NCBI GenBank assembly: GCA_963579025.1
Contig: CAUZFZ010000032.1
Span: 12,348 to 76,347 of the forward strand
Reading direction: 5' to 3'
DNA: 64,000 bases
Source of the DNA: CAUZFZ01 sp963579025
GTDB taxonomy: Bacteria; Planctomycetota; Planctomycetia; Planctomycetales; Planctomycetaceae
A program made the position numbers and the translations under genes. Below, piece by piece: positions 35,318-44,182 of the stretch. The notes beneath the pieces were generated by a model. It worked only from the letters and a program-made list of their open reading frames with translations, ran no database searches and was not told the DNA's origin. Each line of letters begins with the position of its first letter. The first letter of the stretch is position 1.

Positions 35318-35878
35318 ATGAAAGCCACCGTGATTCTTTGCCTGACTGTTCTATTCGCCGGCCCGGTTCGTGCCGCTGATGACGAATTGAAACCCGGACT
35401 GAAGCCAGGGGACTATGTCGATGTTTTCTACGTCCACGATATTACGGGGCCGGCCAAAGGCGACACGCTTTGTTATCGCTGCAAGTATGGCGGCAGACCT
35501 GTCGTCACTGTCTTTGTACGTGACATCAAGGACGAGATATTGACCGAGTTGCTGAAGGGGCTGGACAAGACCGTCGCTCAAAATGCGGATCTGCAGATGC
35601 GGGCGCTGCTGGTGCTCCTGACCGACGACCCGGATCCGGCCGAAAAGAAACTGCGGAAGCTGGCTGAGGATTCCAGAATCAAAAACATTCCGCTGACGAT
35701 TCACGCCGACGCCGCCGGGCCACCGGCCTATCGCATCTCAGAAGATGCTCAATTGACCGTAATGATGTGGGTAGGCGGCCGAGTGAAAGTGAACCGGGCG
35801 TTCGGAAAAGAAAAGCAGAAGCTCGAAAAGAAGCACATCAAAGGTCTACTCAAAGAAACCGATAAGCTGTTTGAGTGA
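35318..35878 (+). CDS. Secreted thioredoxin-fold-like protein
   Basis: 186-aa protein with a clear signal peptide (MKATVILCLTVLFAGPVRAA). The mature part has YVHDITGPAKGDTLCYRCKY, a CxxC pair, then GGRPVVTVFVRD as the following strand. The later ISEDAQLTVMMWVGGRVKV resembles the cis-Pro/strand region of thioredoxin-like proteins. It ends in a lysine-rich helix. Probably an extracytoplasmic redox or structural protein; substrates unknown. The ATG at 35318 is chosen because the signal peptide starts there. Confidence 0.7.
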   Translation: MKATVILCLTVLFAGPVRAADDELKPGLKPGDYVDVFYVHDITGPAKGDTLCYRCKYGGRPVVTVFVRDIKDEILTELLKGLDKTVAQNADLQMRALLVLLTDDPDPAEKKLRKLAEDSRIKNIPLTIHADAAGPPAYRISEDAQLTVMMWVGGRVKVNRAFGKEKQKLEKKHIKGLLKETDKLFE

Positions 35879-35916
35879 TTCCGACCCGGGATGACCTGGA
35901 GCAGTTTACCTTTTCC

Positions 35917-35977
35917 CGTGGCTGGCGTTTCCAGCCGCAGTCGTGAGATGTTCCTGCAACTGGAAACCCCAGCCACG
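35917..35977. repeat. Palindromic repeat, CGTGGCTGG family
   Basis: CGTGGCTGGCGTTTCCAG (35917-35934) pairs with CTGGAAACCCCAGCCACG (35960-35977), one mismatch. It lies 39 bases after the secreted-protein stop and may also act as a terminator. The remaining sequence to 36304 shows no convincing gene. Confidence 0.8.
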
Positions 35978-36304
35978 ACAATCCCGACTACGCGATGGCA
36001 TTTTCTGTCATCCATCTTTCTGTCAGCAAGTTTCGGGATCGAAGGGCCTATGTGGCTTCTGATACGTACTCAGAAGCCAATACCTGGCGGCACGAAGGTC
36101 GAACAAGGAATGCCGAAGTCCGAAGTGAAGCACTTCATCATTCGATATTCATTGCGAAACGCCAGCGACAACATGTTGGTCGATTCCAGGATCGACGGGC
36201 CTGAGTGGAGACGGCTGCTTCAGGAACTGTCCCATGCACCAGCGGCGCGGATCTCAATTCACTGACTGCGCCAGACTGGTCACCACGATCGGATGGGAAC
36301 GACC

Positions 36305-37450
36305 TCAGGACTGCACGGTCGCTGCAGCGAAGCCGACCAGGTCGCCTTTGTCCTTTGCGGCTGACGCCCATGCGTCACGCTTGCCGGCCTTCTGACACAG
36401 TTCCGGATACGAGAACGTCTGCTCGTCCAGAAACCGCAGGTGCTTGGTCGCAACTTCGTGCGCCTGCTCCATGCGGTCCGCTTTCAGCAGCAGGTCGACG
36501 ATGACGTATGCGATCATCTTCTTGTCTTCGTCATCCGGTTCAGCATCGAGTTTCTGCTGGAAGTAGGCGATTGCGTCATCCACGTTGCGGCCCAGCAGAA
36601 CGTTGAAGAACTGGACGTGAGCGGGATAACAGTCTTCGAACGGCGCTTCGCTGCCATATTGAAACTGCTCATCGAGCTGAGATCCGTATTCGGCAAGCTG
36701 CACGGCGAGTTCCAGCTCGGGACTGTCGCCATCCAGCGACCGGGCAAAACGCACGACCGAGTTCAGATGTGAGACATCCATGTGATAGTTGCCGTCCTGA
36801 AACAGCCACTCGCGGCCCATAATCAGTTCGCGCAGTGTTTTCGGAGCAGCTCCTGGTGGCAGCGACATCCGGCCATCGACCTCTGATTTGACGGTCATCA
36901 TCAGCTCGTCGTACAGATGCTGCACCATCATCGCGGCCGCTTTTTTCCGGTCCTCTTCGCCGAGCTGACCGATGACCTGGTCGAGAGCCGTGATCGTGTT
37001 GCACGTGCCATTCGACTTCAGCAGGAACTCCAATCCGCGTACGGGATTCGCCCCCTCGTACAGCGCAATGTTGATCAGCTCCTGCGACTTGTCGTAATCG
37101 TCCGGCAGAGTTGCGTTCTCGAGGGCGGCTGAGACTTTCTCCGGTTCCTGAATCGTACGGAAATACACCCAGGCGTCGTTGAGCTGATCGTCTTCGAGCA
37201 GCAATGTGCCGACTTCCCGGGCTGCATCCACGTAGAACTTCTCAAAGTCGGTGCGCAGGTCATCCGGGACATCATCCAGGGATGTAGGTCGCATCAGGGG
37301 GAGGCCCAGCTCGTGCTTCTTCTTCAGCAGGAGTGCATCGAACAGTTTGTGATAGTTCTTTTCGCTCCGCAGTGACTCGGCAAGGAAGTTCAGCGCAGCT
37401 TCCGGCCCGTCCGATGCGCTCAGTTCAGCAATCCGGTCAAACGTCGACAT
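36305..37450 (-). CDS. Helical-repeat protein of unknown function
   Basis: 381-aa soluble, acidic protein (MSTFDRIAELSASDGPEAAL...) that looks all-helical with TPR-like pairs, for example DDAIAYFQQKLDAEPDDEDK and ADRMEQAHEVATKHL. No signal peptide, membrane helix or catalytic motif. The length and composition suggest a scaffold-type protein. It follows the zinc-ribbon coiled-coil gene by 53 bases on the same strand. Family not recognised beyond helical repeat. Confidence 0.75.
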   Translation of the reverse strand: MSTFDRIAELSASDGPEAALNFLAESLRSEKNYHKLFDALLLKKKHELGLPLMRPTSLDDVPDDLRTDFEKFYVDAAREVGTLLLEDDQLNDAWVYFRTIQEPEKVSAALENATLPDDYDKSQELINIALYEGANPVRGLEFLLKSNGTCNTITALDQVIGQLGEEDRKKAAAMMVQHLYDELMMTVKSEVDGRMSLPPGAAPKTLRELIMGREWLFQDGNYHMDVSHLNSVVRFARSLDGDSPELELAVQLAEYGSQLDEQFQYGSEAPFEDCYPAHVQFFNVLLGRNVDDAIAYFQQKLDAEPDDEDKKMIAYVIVDLLLKADRMEQAHEVATKHLRFLDEQTFSYPELCQKAGKRDAWASAAKDKGDLVGFAAATVQS

Positions 37451-37503
37451 GTTGATTCCCGCTATTCCTCAAAAGAATTCGACGAGCATCGTCTGCTCGT
37501 CAG

Positions 37504-38208
37504 TTATTCTGCCGCATCCAGATAGACCAGCCGGCCGCATTCCCGGCACAACAGCACCGTCCCGTTTCGCAGCTCGACGCTTTGCTGTGGTGAGAACTGC
37601 ACGAAACACTCAGAGCACGCATCATTTTCGACCGGAGCAAACGCCTCCGGGCCATACGCCATCACCAGCCGCCGGTACATCTCCTGCAGCTTTGATGGCA
37701 GGCACTCTAACGCTTCCGGCAGTTCGTTTTCGACGGCCGTGATTCCCGCTCGGAGTTTCGGCTCTTCCTCCGCAAGGTCCTTTTTCATCGCCTCGACATC
37801 CGCCTGGGCGGCTTCCAGTTGCTGCCCCAACTCGGCGAGTTCTGACCGTCCCGTATCAATCTGCTCCAGAAGTTCCAGGTATTCGTCTTCGAGCGTCTCG
37901 TTCGCGGTGGCGTCCGCGTCCATCTGTGACTTGATGATCTCGAATTCTTTGTTGGACGAGGCCTTGTTGAGTTTGACTTTCAGTTCGGCGATCTGTTGTT
38001 CGTTGCTGCGAAACTGCAGGTTTGTCTCATCAGCCGTAATCTGCAGTTGAGTCAGTTGTTCCTTGTGGGTTGCGATTTCCGCCTGTTTCTTCTCGACGGA
38101 CTTAGTCCGCACGCGAACTTTGCGGGGTCCGTCCTCAAGCTGTTTCGCGTGCCATGCAAGCCGCTGATGCAGCTCGTGGAGCTGTTTGATTCCCCCGGTG
38201 GCAGGCAT
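37504..38208 (-). CDS. Coiled-coil protein with C-terminal C4 zinc ribbon (CdsZ/DUF164-like)
   Basis: 234-aa protein. Residues about 5-175 are a long coiled coil (HKEQLTQLQITADETNLQF, SNKEFEIIKSQMDAD). The last 50 hold the zinc ribbon, CSEC...CREC (NDACSECFVQFSPQQ and VLLCRECGRLVYL). The SNKEFE and ACSECF wordings are typical of this conserved family, which has been linked to translation or secretion scaffolding. First of two genes with the helical-repeat protein. Confidence 0.85.
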   Translation of the reverse strand: MPATGGIKQLHELHQRLAWHAKQLEDGPRKVRVRTKSVEKKQAEIATHKEQLTQLQITADETNLQFRSNEQQIAELKVKLNKASSNKEFEIIKSQMDADATANETLEDEYLELLEQIDTGRSELAELGQQLEAAQADVEAMKKDLAEEEPKLRAGITAVENELPEALECLPSKLQEMYRRLVMAYGPEAFAPVENDACSECFVQFSPQQSVELRNGTVLLCRECGRLVYLDAAE

Positions 38209-38364
38209 TCCCCGGCTCCAATCTGATAACGGACGAGTGTCAGTGACCTCGCGCGGAGCATACGCAATCGCGAATCCACTTGCGAGCAGAGGCCACGGTC
38301 GCTCAACCGACTGGTCGACTACGTCCGACCCCGTGAGACGCCACCGCTGCCCGACCGGAAAGCC

Positions 38365-38973
38365 TCACTCTGTCTGTTCGGGCGAGTCATCGATACCTGC
38401 CTCCGCCAGCGCCTCGGCCAGCAAATCGACGATATCCAGCTCCCTGGCCCAGTGTCGCATGTAGTCCACGTCCAGACGATCGCGCTGCACCTGCAAGACT
38501 CCCTGCACGTCCAGCCACTGCCGTTCGGAAACGCGATCGGCTTTGGAATACCACTCCAGCTTGTTCAGCACGACGTCCTCGGGTGACGGTAGCCATACCT
38601 CTGAATCTTCCTCTGATTCACCAACCGGGCCTCGCTGGATGCGGGCGAGGCATGATTGATCGTACGGCCGACTCTTCGCGACGAAAACGTCGACTTTGTA
38701 CGACGTTGCATGGTGTATCAGATTGAAGCAGGATTGCCGTTCAATGGCGGTCTGGATCATCGAGACGCTCACGTAGTAGTCGTCAGCAAGAGCTGCGACG
38801 AAGCGATCCACGTGCCAGAATTCCAGCTCGGCGACCAAGTCCGCATCTGTCGTAGTACGAGGCATCCCAAGTGCACTGCTGGCTACTGAGCCGCCGACGT
38901 AATGAGTGATGTTGAGTGCTTCCAGGCACCGCACCACGGGCATCATGGCGGATAACAGGTCGTACTCACTCAT
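38365..38973 (-). CDS. Nucleotidyltransferase-fold protein (MNT/AbiEii-like)
   Basis: 202-aa protein with the nucleotidyltransferase beta signature: YVGGSVASSALGMPRTTTDA, that is GGS followed by the D-x-D region (TDADL). YKVDVFVAK supplies the third acidic strand. SPEDVVLNKLEWYSK is typical of the AbiEii/DUF6036-like branch. It overlaps the 82-aa gene upstream by four bases (ATGA). Such pairs are often toxin-antitoxin modules in which the transferase modifies tRNA or a partner, but this pair is not one I can name. Confidence 0.75.
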   Translation of the reverse strand: MSEYDLLSAMMPVVRCLEALNITHYVGGSVASSALGMPRTTTDADLVAELEFWHVDRFVAALADDYYVSVSMIQTAIERQSCFNLIHHATSYKVDVFVAKSRPYDQSCLARIQRGPVGESEEDSEVWLPSPEDVVLNKLEWYSKADRVSERQWLDVQGVLQVQRDRLDVDYMRHWARELDIVDLLAEALAEAGIDDSPEQTE

Positions 38974-39218
38974 GATTCAAGCTGCGCCCGGACCTGTTCA
39001 GCCAGATCTCGCCCGTAATTCAGTTCGATGAAGAACAGGTTGCGTTCGCGCTCTGTCAACTCCGGTCGAGCCCGCCTGATCGCCCGTTTCGAATTCCGGA
39101 CGGCCATCTCCGTCAGAGAACGCATCATTTGGATTCGCTGCGCTATCGTCGCATTCCGCAGCAGTTCGAACTGCAACTCAGCAGCTTCCGGATGCGTGTC
39201 GGTTGGGAACTTCGGCAT
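38970..39218 (-). CDS. Small helical partner of the nucleotidyltransferase
   Basis: 82-aa protein (MPKFPTDTHPEAAELQFELL) rich in Arg and Glu, predicted all-helical, with the stretch RNSKRAIRRARPELTERERN. It is translationally coupled to the transferase gene. Size, basic helical nature and overlap fit the smaller member of a toxin-antitoxin pair. No DNA-binding fold is clear. Confidence 0.65.
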   Translation of the reverse strand: MPKFPTDTHPEAAELQFELLRNATIAQRIQMMRSLTEMAVRNSKRAIRRARPELTERERNLFFIELNYGRDLAEQVRAQLES

Positions 39219-39374
39219 GCTGCCACCGTCTGGGTTGGAGACGTAATGTCGGGATCATAACCGCACTCGGATCGTTGCGGGAAAGGAAACGTGAGTCTGC
39301 TTGACGCCAACTGCCTTGCCCGATGAAGTTTCACGTCGCGTGAGTTTCGAATTCCCCATCACAGAGGTTGTCTC

Positions 39375-41345
39375 ATGAAGTGTCTGGCCGCGTGCGCGGT
39401 GTTGATCGCAGTCGTCGGCAGTCGCCCGGCAGTCGCCGACGAGGCGTTTCCGCCACACAAGGTGGCTGGAGACATTTACTACGTCGGTTCGCGGGACATC
39501 TCCAGCTATCTGGTCACCTCGCCGGACGGACATGCGATCATCAACAGCGGGTTCGAGGAAACCGTTCCGTTGATTCGCGCGTCTGTCGAGAAGCTCGGCT
39601 TTAAGATGCGTGATGTCAAAGTCCTGCTGCACAGCCATGCGCACTCGGATCACGTGGCTGGTCACGCTTTGCTTCAGGAATTGACCGGAGCCACGGTCTT
39701 CGTGATGCACGGAGACGATGACGTCATCCGATCTGGCGGCAAGGGCCAGTACCTGTACACCGACAGCCGCTGGCGACCGTGCCCGGTCGACCGTGTGCTG
39801 AAAGACGGAGACAAAGTCGAGATTGGCGGGACGACCCTCGTGGCCCGACGAACGGCTGGACACACGCGCGGCTGCACCACCTGGACGTGTCGGGTGACGG
39901 ACGGGGATAAGAAGCTGGATGTCGTGGTGGTCGGCAGTCCCAACGTCAATCCGGGATTTCAACTGGTCAACAACGCCGACTATCCCCACATCGCCGACGA
40001 CTATGCAAAGGGCTTCTCCATCCTGAAGAAGCTGCCCTGCGATGTCTTTCTGGGAGCGCACGGCAAGTACTACGGAATGCTGGAGAAGTTCGAGCGATTC
40101 GGGGACGGCAAGCCCAATCCGTTCATCGATCCCGACGGCTACAAGGCCTACATCGAGGAACGTGAGGCAGCGTTTCGGGCGAAGCTCGCCGCACAGCGAG
40201 GCTTCAAAAAAGTGCAACTGTCCGATCGCTACTACTGCGACGGCATCGCATCCGCCGACATCAACGGCGACGGGAACGTGGACATCGTCGCCGGCCCGTA
40301 CTGGTACGCAGGCCCGACGTTCGAGAGTGCTCACGAGTTCTACCCGGCAGATCCGCTGCCTCCGGAGCCAAGCCCCAGCAACAGCATGTTCAGCTTCGTG
40401 CACGATTTCAGTGGCGATAGCAAGCCAGACATCCTCGTGCTGGGACGTGTGCATAAGCATGCCGCGTACTGGTACGAGAATCCCGGCGACGAGGACCGGC
40501 TCTGGGAAAAGCACTACGCCTTCGAGCGAGTGCGGGGCGAATCGCCGACGATGGTCGATCTCGATGGCAACGGTGTGCCGCAGGTCATCTGCCACTGGGA
40601 TGGCTGCTGGGGCTGGATCGAATCCGACCCGCAGCAGCCCCGCGAGCCATGGAAGTTCACCGCCATCGGCGACGACGAAGCCTGGCCGCAGTTTTATCAC
40701 GGCGAAGGAGTCGGCGACGTAAACGGTGACGGTCGGCTCGACCTGATCATCAACGACGGCTGGTTCGAACAGCCAGACCCGGACACCGAGGATGGCTGGG
40801 CGTTCCGCCGGCACAAGTTCTCGACCGACAAAGGCGGAGCCCAGATGCTGGTTTACGACGTCGATGGCGACGGGGACAACGACGTAATCTCGTCCATCAA
40901 CGCACACGGATGGGGGCTCGCCTGGTTCGAGCAGAAAAGTGACGACGAGGGCGCGGTCTCGTTCGAAGAGCATCGGATCATGGGTGACCGCTCCGAAGAA
41001 CCGAACTACGGGGTCGCCTTCTCTCAGCCGCATGCACTGACTCTGGCCGATGTCGACGGAGACGGTCTGCAGGACATCGTGACCGGCAAACGCATGTGGG
41101 CGCACGGACCAAAAGGCGATGTCGAACCGAATGCGGCTCCGGTTGTTTACTGGTTCCAGTTACTGCGCGAATCGAATGGGAAGGTGCGTTACATCCCGCA
41201 TCTGATCGACGATCACTCTGGAGTCGGCGTCCAGATCGCCGCAACCGACGTCAACAACGACAAACGTACGGATATCCTGACGGTGTCCAAGCTGGGCACG
41301 TTCGTGTTTCTCAATGCCAACCGTGAGTCGCCGTCCAGTCGCTGA
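39375..41345 (+). CDS. Secreted B3-type metallo-beta-lactamase fold fused to an FG-GAP propeller
   Basis: 656-aa exported protein with an N-terminal signal (MKCLAACAVLIAVVGSRPAVA). The metallo-hydrolase domain (about 25-270) has HSHAHSDHVAGH (His88-x-His90-x-Asp92-His93), AGHTRGCTTWT (His163) and LGAHGKYYG (His229). This ligand set and wording fit subclass B3. The second part (about 275-645) has seven Ca-binding-type FG-GAP loops: DINGDGNVDI, DFSGDSKPDI, DLDGNGVPQV, DVNGDGRLDL, DVDGDGDNDV, DVDGDGLQDI and DVNNDKRTDI. These predict a seven-bladed propeller. The true substrate is not necessarily a beta-lactam. The ATG at 39375 has GAGG upstream. Confidence 0.85.
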   Translation: MKCLAACAVLIAVVGSRPAVADEAFPPHKVAGDIYYVGSRDISSYLVTSPDGHAIINSGFEETVPLIRASVEKLGFKMRDVKVLLHSHAHSDHVAGHALLQELTGATVFVMHGDDDVIRSGGKGQYLYTDSRWRPCPVDRVLKDGDKVEIGGTTLVARRTAGHTRGCTTWTCRVTDGDKKLDVVVVGSPNVNPGFQLVNNADYPHIADDYAKGFSILKKLPCDVFLGAHGKYYGMLEKFERFGDGKPNPFIDPDGYKAYIEEREAAFRAKLAAQRGFKKVQLSDRYYCDGIASADINGDGNVDIVAGPYWYAGPTFESAHEFYPADPLPPEPSPSNSMFSFVHDFSGDSKPDILVLGRVHKHAAYWYENPGDEDRLWEKHYAFERVRGESPTMVDLDGNGVPQVICHWDGCWGWIESDPQQPREPWKFTAIGDDEAWPQFYHGEGVGDVNGDGRLDLIINDGWFEQPDPDTEDGWAFRRHKFSTDKGGAQMLVYDVDGDGDNDVISSINAHGWGLAWFEQKSDDEGAVSFEEHRIMGDRSEEPNYGVAFSQPHALTLADVDGDGLQDIVTGKRMWAHGPKGDVEPNAAPVVYWFQLLRESNGKVRYIPHLIDDHSGVGVQIAATDVNNDKRTDILTVSKLGTFVFLNANRESPSSR

Positions 41346-41369
41346 ATTCCCGGTGTTGGTCTTATTGAT

Positions 41370-41516
41370 CTTAATCTTAATCCTACTCGTAATCTTAATC
41401 TCTGACCGAGACTTCCCTTCTCGGGTCAGGGTCAGGCAACGATCCAACGCCACACCGTTCGATCGCCTCTGCCTGCTCTGTCGGGATTAAGATTAAGAGT
41501 AGGATTAAGATTAGGA
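41370..41516. repeat. Inverted repeat of GATTAAGATTAAG type
   Basis: CTTAATCTTAATCCTACTCG and the following TAATCTTAATC (41370-41400) are repeated in inverted order at 41484-41516 with about two differences. The arms are some 31 bp and the loop about 83 bases. The A/T-rich wording contrasts with the GC-rich surroundings. It occupies the 343-base gap between the fusion protein and the DUF1501 gene, and nothing else was seen there. Confidence 0.85.
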
Positions 41517-41688
41517 TTGAAAGAGGCGGGACCGAACGATGACGCATGCGAGTTCAACTTGCGGCCTGATTCGAACCGCCGGATACTCTCCCCTTCCGAT
41601 TTTCTGAGAAGTCCTCCCCCCGCGCCGCCGATTTCACTTCAGCGGCCGAATCGCTTTCCATGACACTCCCCGAAACACTGGTGACCTA

Positions 41689-43035
41689 ATGGGTATCTGG
41701 CGCAACTGTGAAGGAACGACCCGCCGCGACTGTTTGAAACTGGGCCTGGGCGGTTTCTTCGGCACGGGGCTGGTCGATGGGCTTCGCATGCAAGGCCTTG
41801 CTGCCGAAGCCGTCAACCGCCCCGCTGCAACGGCGAAAAGCTGTATCCTGGTCTGGATGGATGGCGGACCGACTCACTTTGAGACGTTCGATCCAAAACC
41901 TGATGCGCCGGCCGAGGTCCGTGGTGACTTCGACCATATCGCGACGACCCTGCCGGGTGTGCATTTCTCACAGCACATGCAGCGTCTGGCCACGATGACA
42001 GACCGGGTCTCGCTGATCCGCTCGATCCGACACAACCAGGGCAATCACGGCGCCGGTAATCACTACATGATGACGGGGGCGCCGCCGCGAATTCCCGTCA
42101 GTTGCGGCGCTTTTGTCAGTTTTCACCCCAGCATCGGATCCGTCACGGCCAAAGAACTGGGCCAGCCCAACGGACTGCCGTCGTACTTTTCTCTCGCTCG
42201 TATGTCCCGCTCGGGTGGACCGAACTTCCTGGGCGCCGAGTTCGCGCCGTTCGTCGTCGGTGATGACCCAAACTCTTCCAGTTTCCGAGTCCGCGACGTC
42301 GCTCTGCCGAAAGGCCTGACTGAGGACGGATTCCAGCATCGTTCCGATCTGCGTCAGATCATCGACCGGTTGCCACGCATCAATGACGAGACCGCCGGCG
42401 ATCCCGTTCTGGCTCTCGACGAGTACTACCGGCAGGGATTTGACCTGATTACATCAACAGCGGCTCAGGCGGCATTTGACATTCATCAGGAGCCCGATGA
42501 AGTCCGCGAACGATACGTTCGGAATTCGTTTGGCCAGCGCTGCCTGCTGGCTCGTCGGCTGGTCGAAGGCGGTGTGCCTTTCGTGACCGTTTACGACGGC
42601 GGCTGGGATCATCACACAGACGTGTTCGGCCGGTGTCGCAAGCGGTTGCCGGACTGGGACCGTTCCGTCGCGACACTGATCGAAGACCTGGACGACCGCG
42701 GCATGCTCGACACGACGCTAGTCATTGCGCTCGGGGAGTTCGGTCGCACACCGAAGATTTCCAAGCTAAGCGGTACTAAGCTGCCAGGCCGTGATCACTG
42801 GGCGAACGCAATGTCCGTCCTGATGGCGGGCGGCGGAACACCGGGCGGACTTGTCGTCGGGGCGACGGACAAGAACGGCTATTCGGCGGTGGAAGACGTC
42901 AAGTCGCCGGAGAACTTCGTGTCGACGATTTACACGAAGCTGGGCATCGATCCGAACACGATCTACCACACGCCACAAGGCCGACCGACGCACCTGGTCA
43001 GCGACCCCACACCGATCGATACGTTGCTCGGCTAA
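41689..43035 (+). CDS. DUF1501 protein (intact)
   Basis: 448-aa protein of the planctomycete-expanded DUF1501 family, with a sulfatase/alkaline-phosphatase-like fold. The leader TTRRDCLKLGLGGFF is a twin-arginine export signal. Family segments are ILVWMDGGPTHFETFDPKP, SIRHNQGNHGAGNHYM, LGEFGRTPKIS and GRDHWANAMSVLMAGGG. Full length, with no frame breaks, so it is a useful contrast to the split copy at 7.5/21.3 kb. No DUF1553 partner lies beside it. Biochemical function of the family is unproven. Confidence 0.9.
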   Translation: MGIWRNCEGTTRRDCLKLGLGGFFGTGLVDGLRMQGLAAEAVNRPAATAKSCILVWMDGGPTHFETFDPKPDAPAEVRGDFDHIATTLPGVHFSQHMQRLATMTDRVSLIRSIRHNQGNHGAGNHYMMTGAPPRIPVSCGAFVSFHPSIGSVTAKELGQPNGLPSYFSLARMSRSGGPNFLGAEFAPFVVGDDPNSSSFRVRDVALPKGLTEDGFQHRSDLRQIIDRLPRINDETAGDPVLALDEYYRQGFDLITSTAAQAAFDIHQEPDEVRERYVRNSFGQRCLLARRLVEGGVPFVTVYDGGWDHHTDVFGRCRKRLPDWDRSVATLIEDLDDRGMLDTTLVIALGEFGRTPKISKLSGTKLPGRDHWANAMSVLMAGGGTPGGLVVGATDKNGYSAVEDVKSPENFVSTIYTKLGIDPNTIYHTPQGRPTHLVSDPTPIDTLLG

Positions 43036-43053
43036 CCGCTCGTAGTAACGGTC

Positions 43054-43178
43054 GTTCGTAGTAACCGCATTTATGCGGTTCGTCTCGGCGCTGCATGCAC
43101 CACCCCGGTGGTAGATTTACGCCGCCGTTCGAGTGGCCACGCCGTAGCACAGCCGGACAAGTCCGGCTACTACGAACT
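43054..43178. repeat. GTTCGTAGTA repeat family, copy 3
   Basis: 125-base unit with ends GTTCGTAGTA and TACTACGAAC, perfect hairpins AACCGCATTTATGCGGTT and AGCCGGACAAGTCCGGCT, and a middle of about 60 bases containing CCACCCCGGTGG. The hairpins are in the opposite order to copy 1. It ends directly at the SDR stop codon. Confidence 0.9.
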
Positions 43179-43949
43179 TCAGCGCAGAAACCGGCCACCG
43201 TTGATGTCGATTGTCGCGCCGTTCACGAACCTCGCAGCATCGCTTGCGAGGAATACGATTGTCGCGGCCACCTCCTCGGCGAACCCGTTGCGGCCCAGTG
43301 GCGTTTCCTGTCGGTACTGTTCCATACGCTCGGGCTTCGTAAACACCTCGTGATGGCGTGTCTCGATCACCCCCGGCATGATCGAGTTCGTACGCACTTC
43401 CGGAGCCAGTTCTCGAGCGAGCGTGCGCGTCATGACCTGCAGACCACCTTTGGCGATCGCATAGGGTCCCGCTCCATTGGCGCCGCCCGTCTGCACCGAC
43501 AGCGAGAGATTATTGATGATCGCTCCGTTGCCCGATGCTCGCAGATGCGGGATGGCCTGCTGAGTGACCACGAACGCGCTGGTCAGATTTGTCATCACAA
43601 TCTGCTGCCACAGTTCAACGGAGCAGTCTTCCATCCGCGTCCGTTCGATTGGTGACCCGGCATTGTTCACAAGGATGTCGAGCCAGCCAACCTGCTCAAC
43701 AAACTGATCGACGATCGACCGGCACTGATCGGCGTCACTCAGATCCGCGGGCAACAGGACACCGTCTCCGCCGCGCTCGCGGATTGAGGCGAGTGCAGCA
43801 GCAGCGCCTTCCGAGCTGGTCCTGTAATGGATGCCCACATACGCGCCCGCGGTCGCCAGAGACTCGGCCGTCGCACGTCCGATACCGACTCCCGCGCCGG
43901 TGACCAATGCCGCGCGTCCGCTCAGATCGGTTGCAGTGGTGTCGGTCAT
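43179..43949 (-). CDS. SDR-family oxidoreductase
   Basis: 256-aa NAD(P)-dependent enzyme with TGAGVGIGRATAE (cofactor), DILVNNAGSP, catalytic serine region INNLSLSVQ, YAIAKGG (Tyr/Lys) and MPGVIETR. Complete and cytosolic. It resembles glucose-dehydrogenase/3-ketoacyl-reductase types; substrate not assignable. Its 3' end touches a dispersed repeat. Confidence 0.9.
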   Translation of the reverse strand: MTDTTATDLSGRAALVTGAGVGIGRATAESLATAGAYVGIHYRTSSEGAAAALASIRERGGDGVLLPADLSDADQCRSIVDQFVEQVGWLDILVNNAGSPIERTRMEDCSVELWQQIVMTNLTSAFVVTQQAIPHLRASGNGAIINNLSLSVQTGGANGAGPYAIAKGGLQVMTRTLARELAPEVRTNSIMPGVIETRHHEVFTKPERMEQYRQETPLGRNGFAEEVAATIVFLASDAARFVNGATIDINGGRFLR

Positions 43950-44064
43950 TAGTGAATCCTTTGCATGCTGCGAAATGCGGAAGCCGCCTATAATCGCGAG
44001 CGACCCCGCCAGACTCTACCGAGTCACGTCTCCGTCGAGTCGAGCGTGTGCACAACAGGAGCGA

Positions 44065-44143
44065 GGAACACTGATTTTCGCTAATCAACGCTAATGATTA
44101 CGTGACGATCACATTAGCGCAGATTAGTGCCTATTAGTGTTCC
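44065..44143. repeat. Inverted repeat, CGCTAATCAACGCTAAT family
   Basis: The two 32-base arms (44065-44096 and 44112-44143) start GGAACACT and end GCTAATG, pairing with about eight mismatches around a 15-base A/T-rich loop. It lies in the divergent gap before the PVC dehydrogenase gene. Confidence 0.8.
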
Positions 44144-44182
44144 ATTCCGTCCCGGCCCCATCGAGCGGAAAGGCCCGAACTT

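Noticed and set aside
35891..36265. 124-aa plus-strand frame after the secreted thioredoxin-like gene
   Set aside because: Its first third is encoded by a palindromic repeat and the rest has no coding character.
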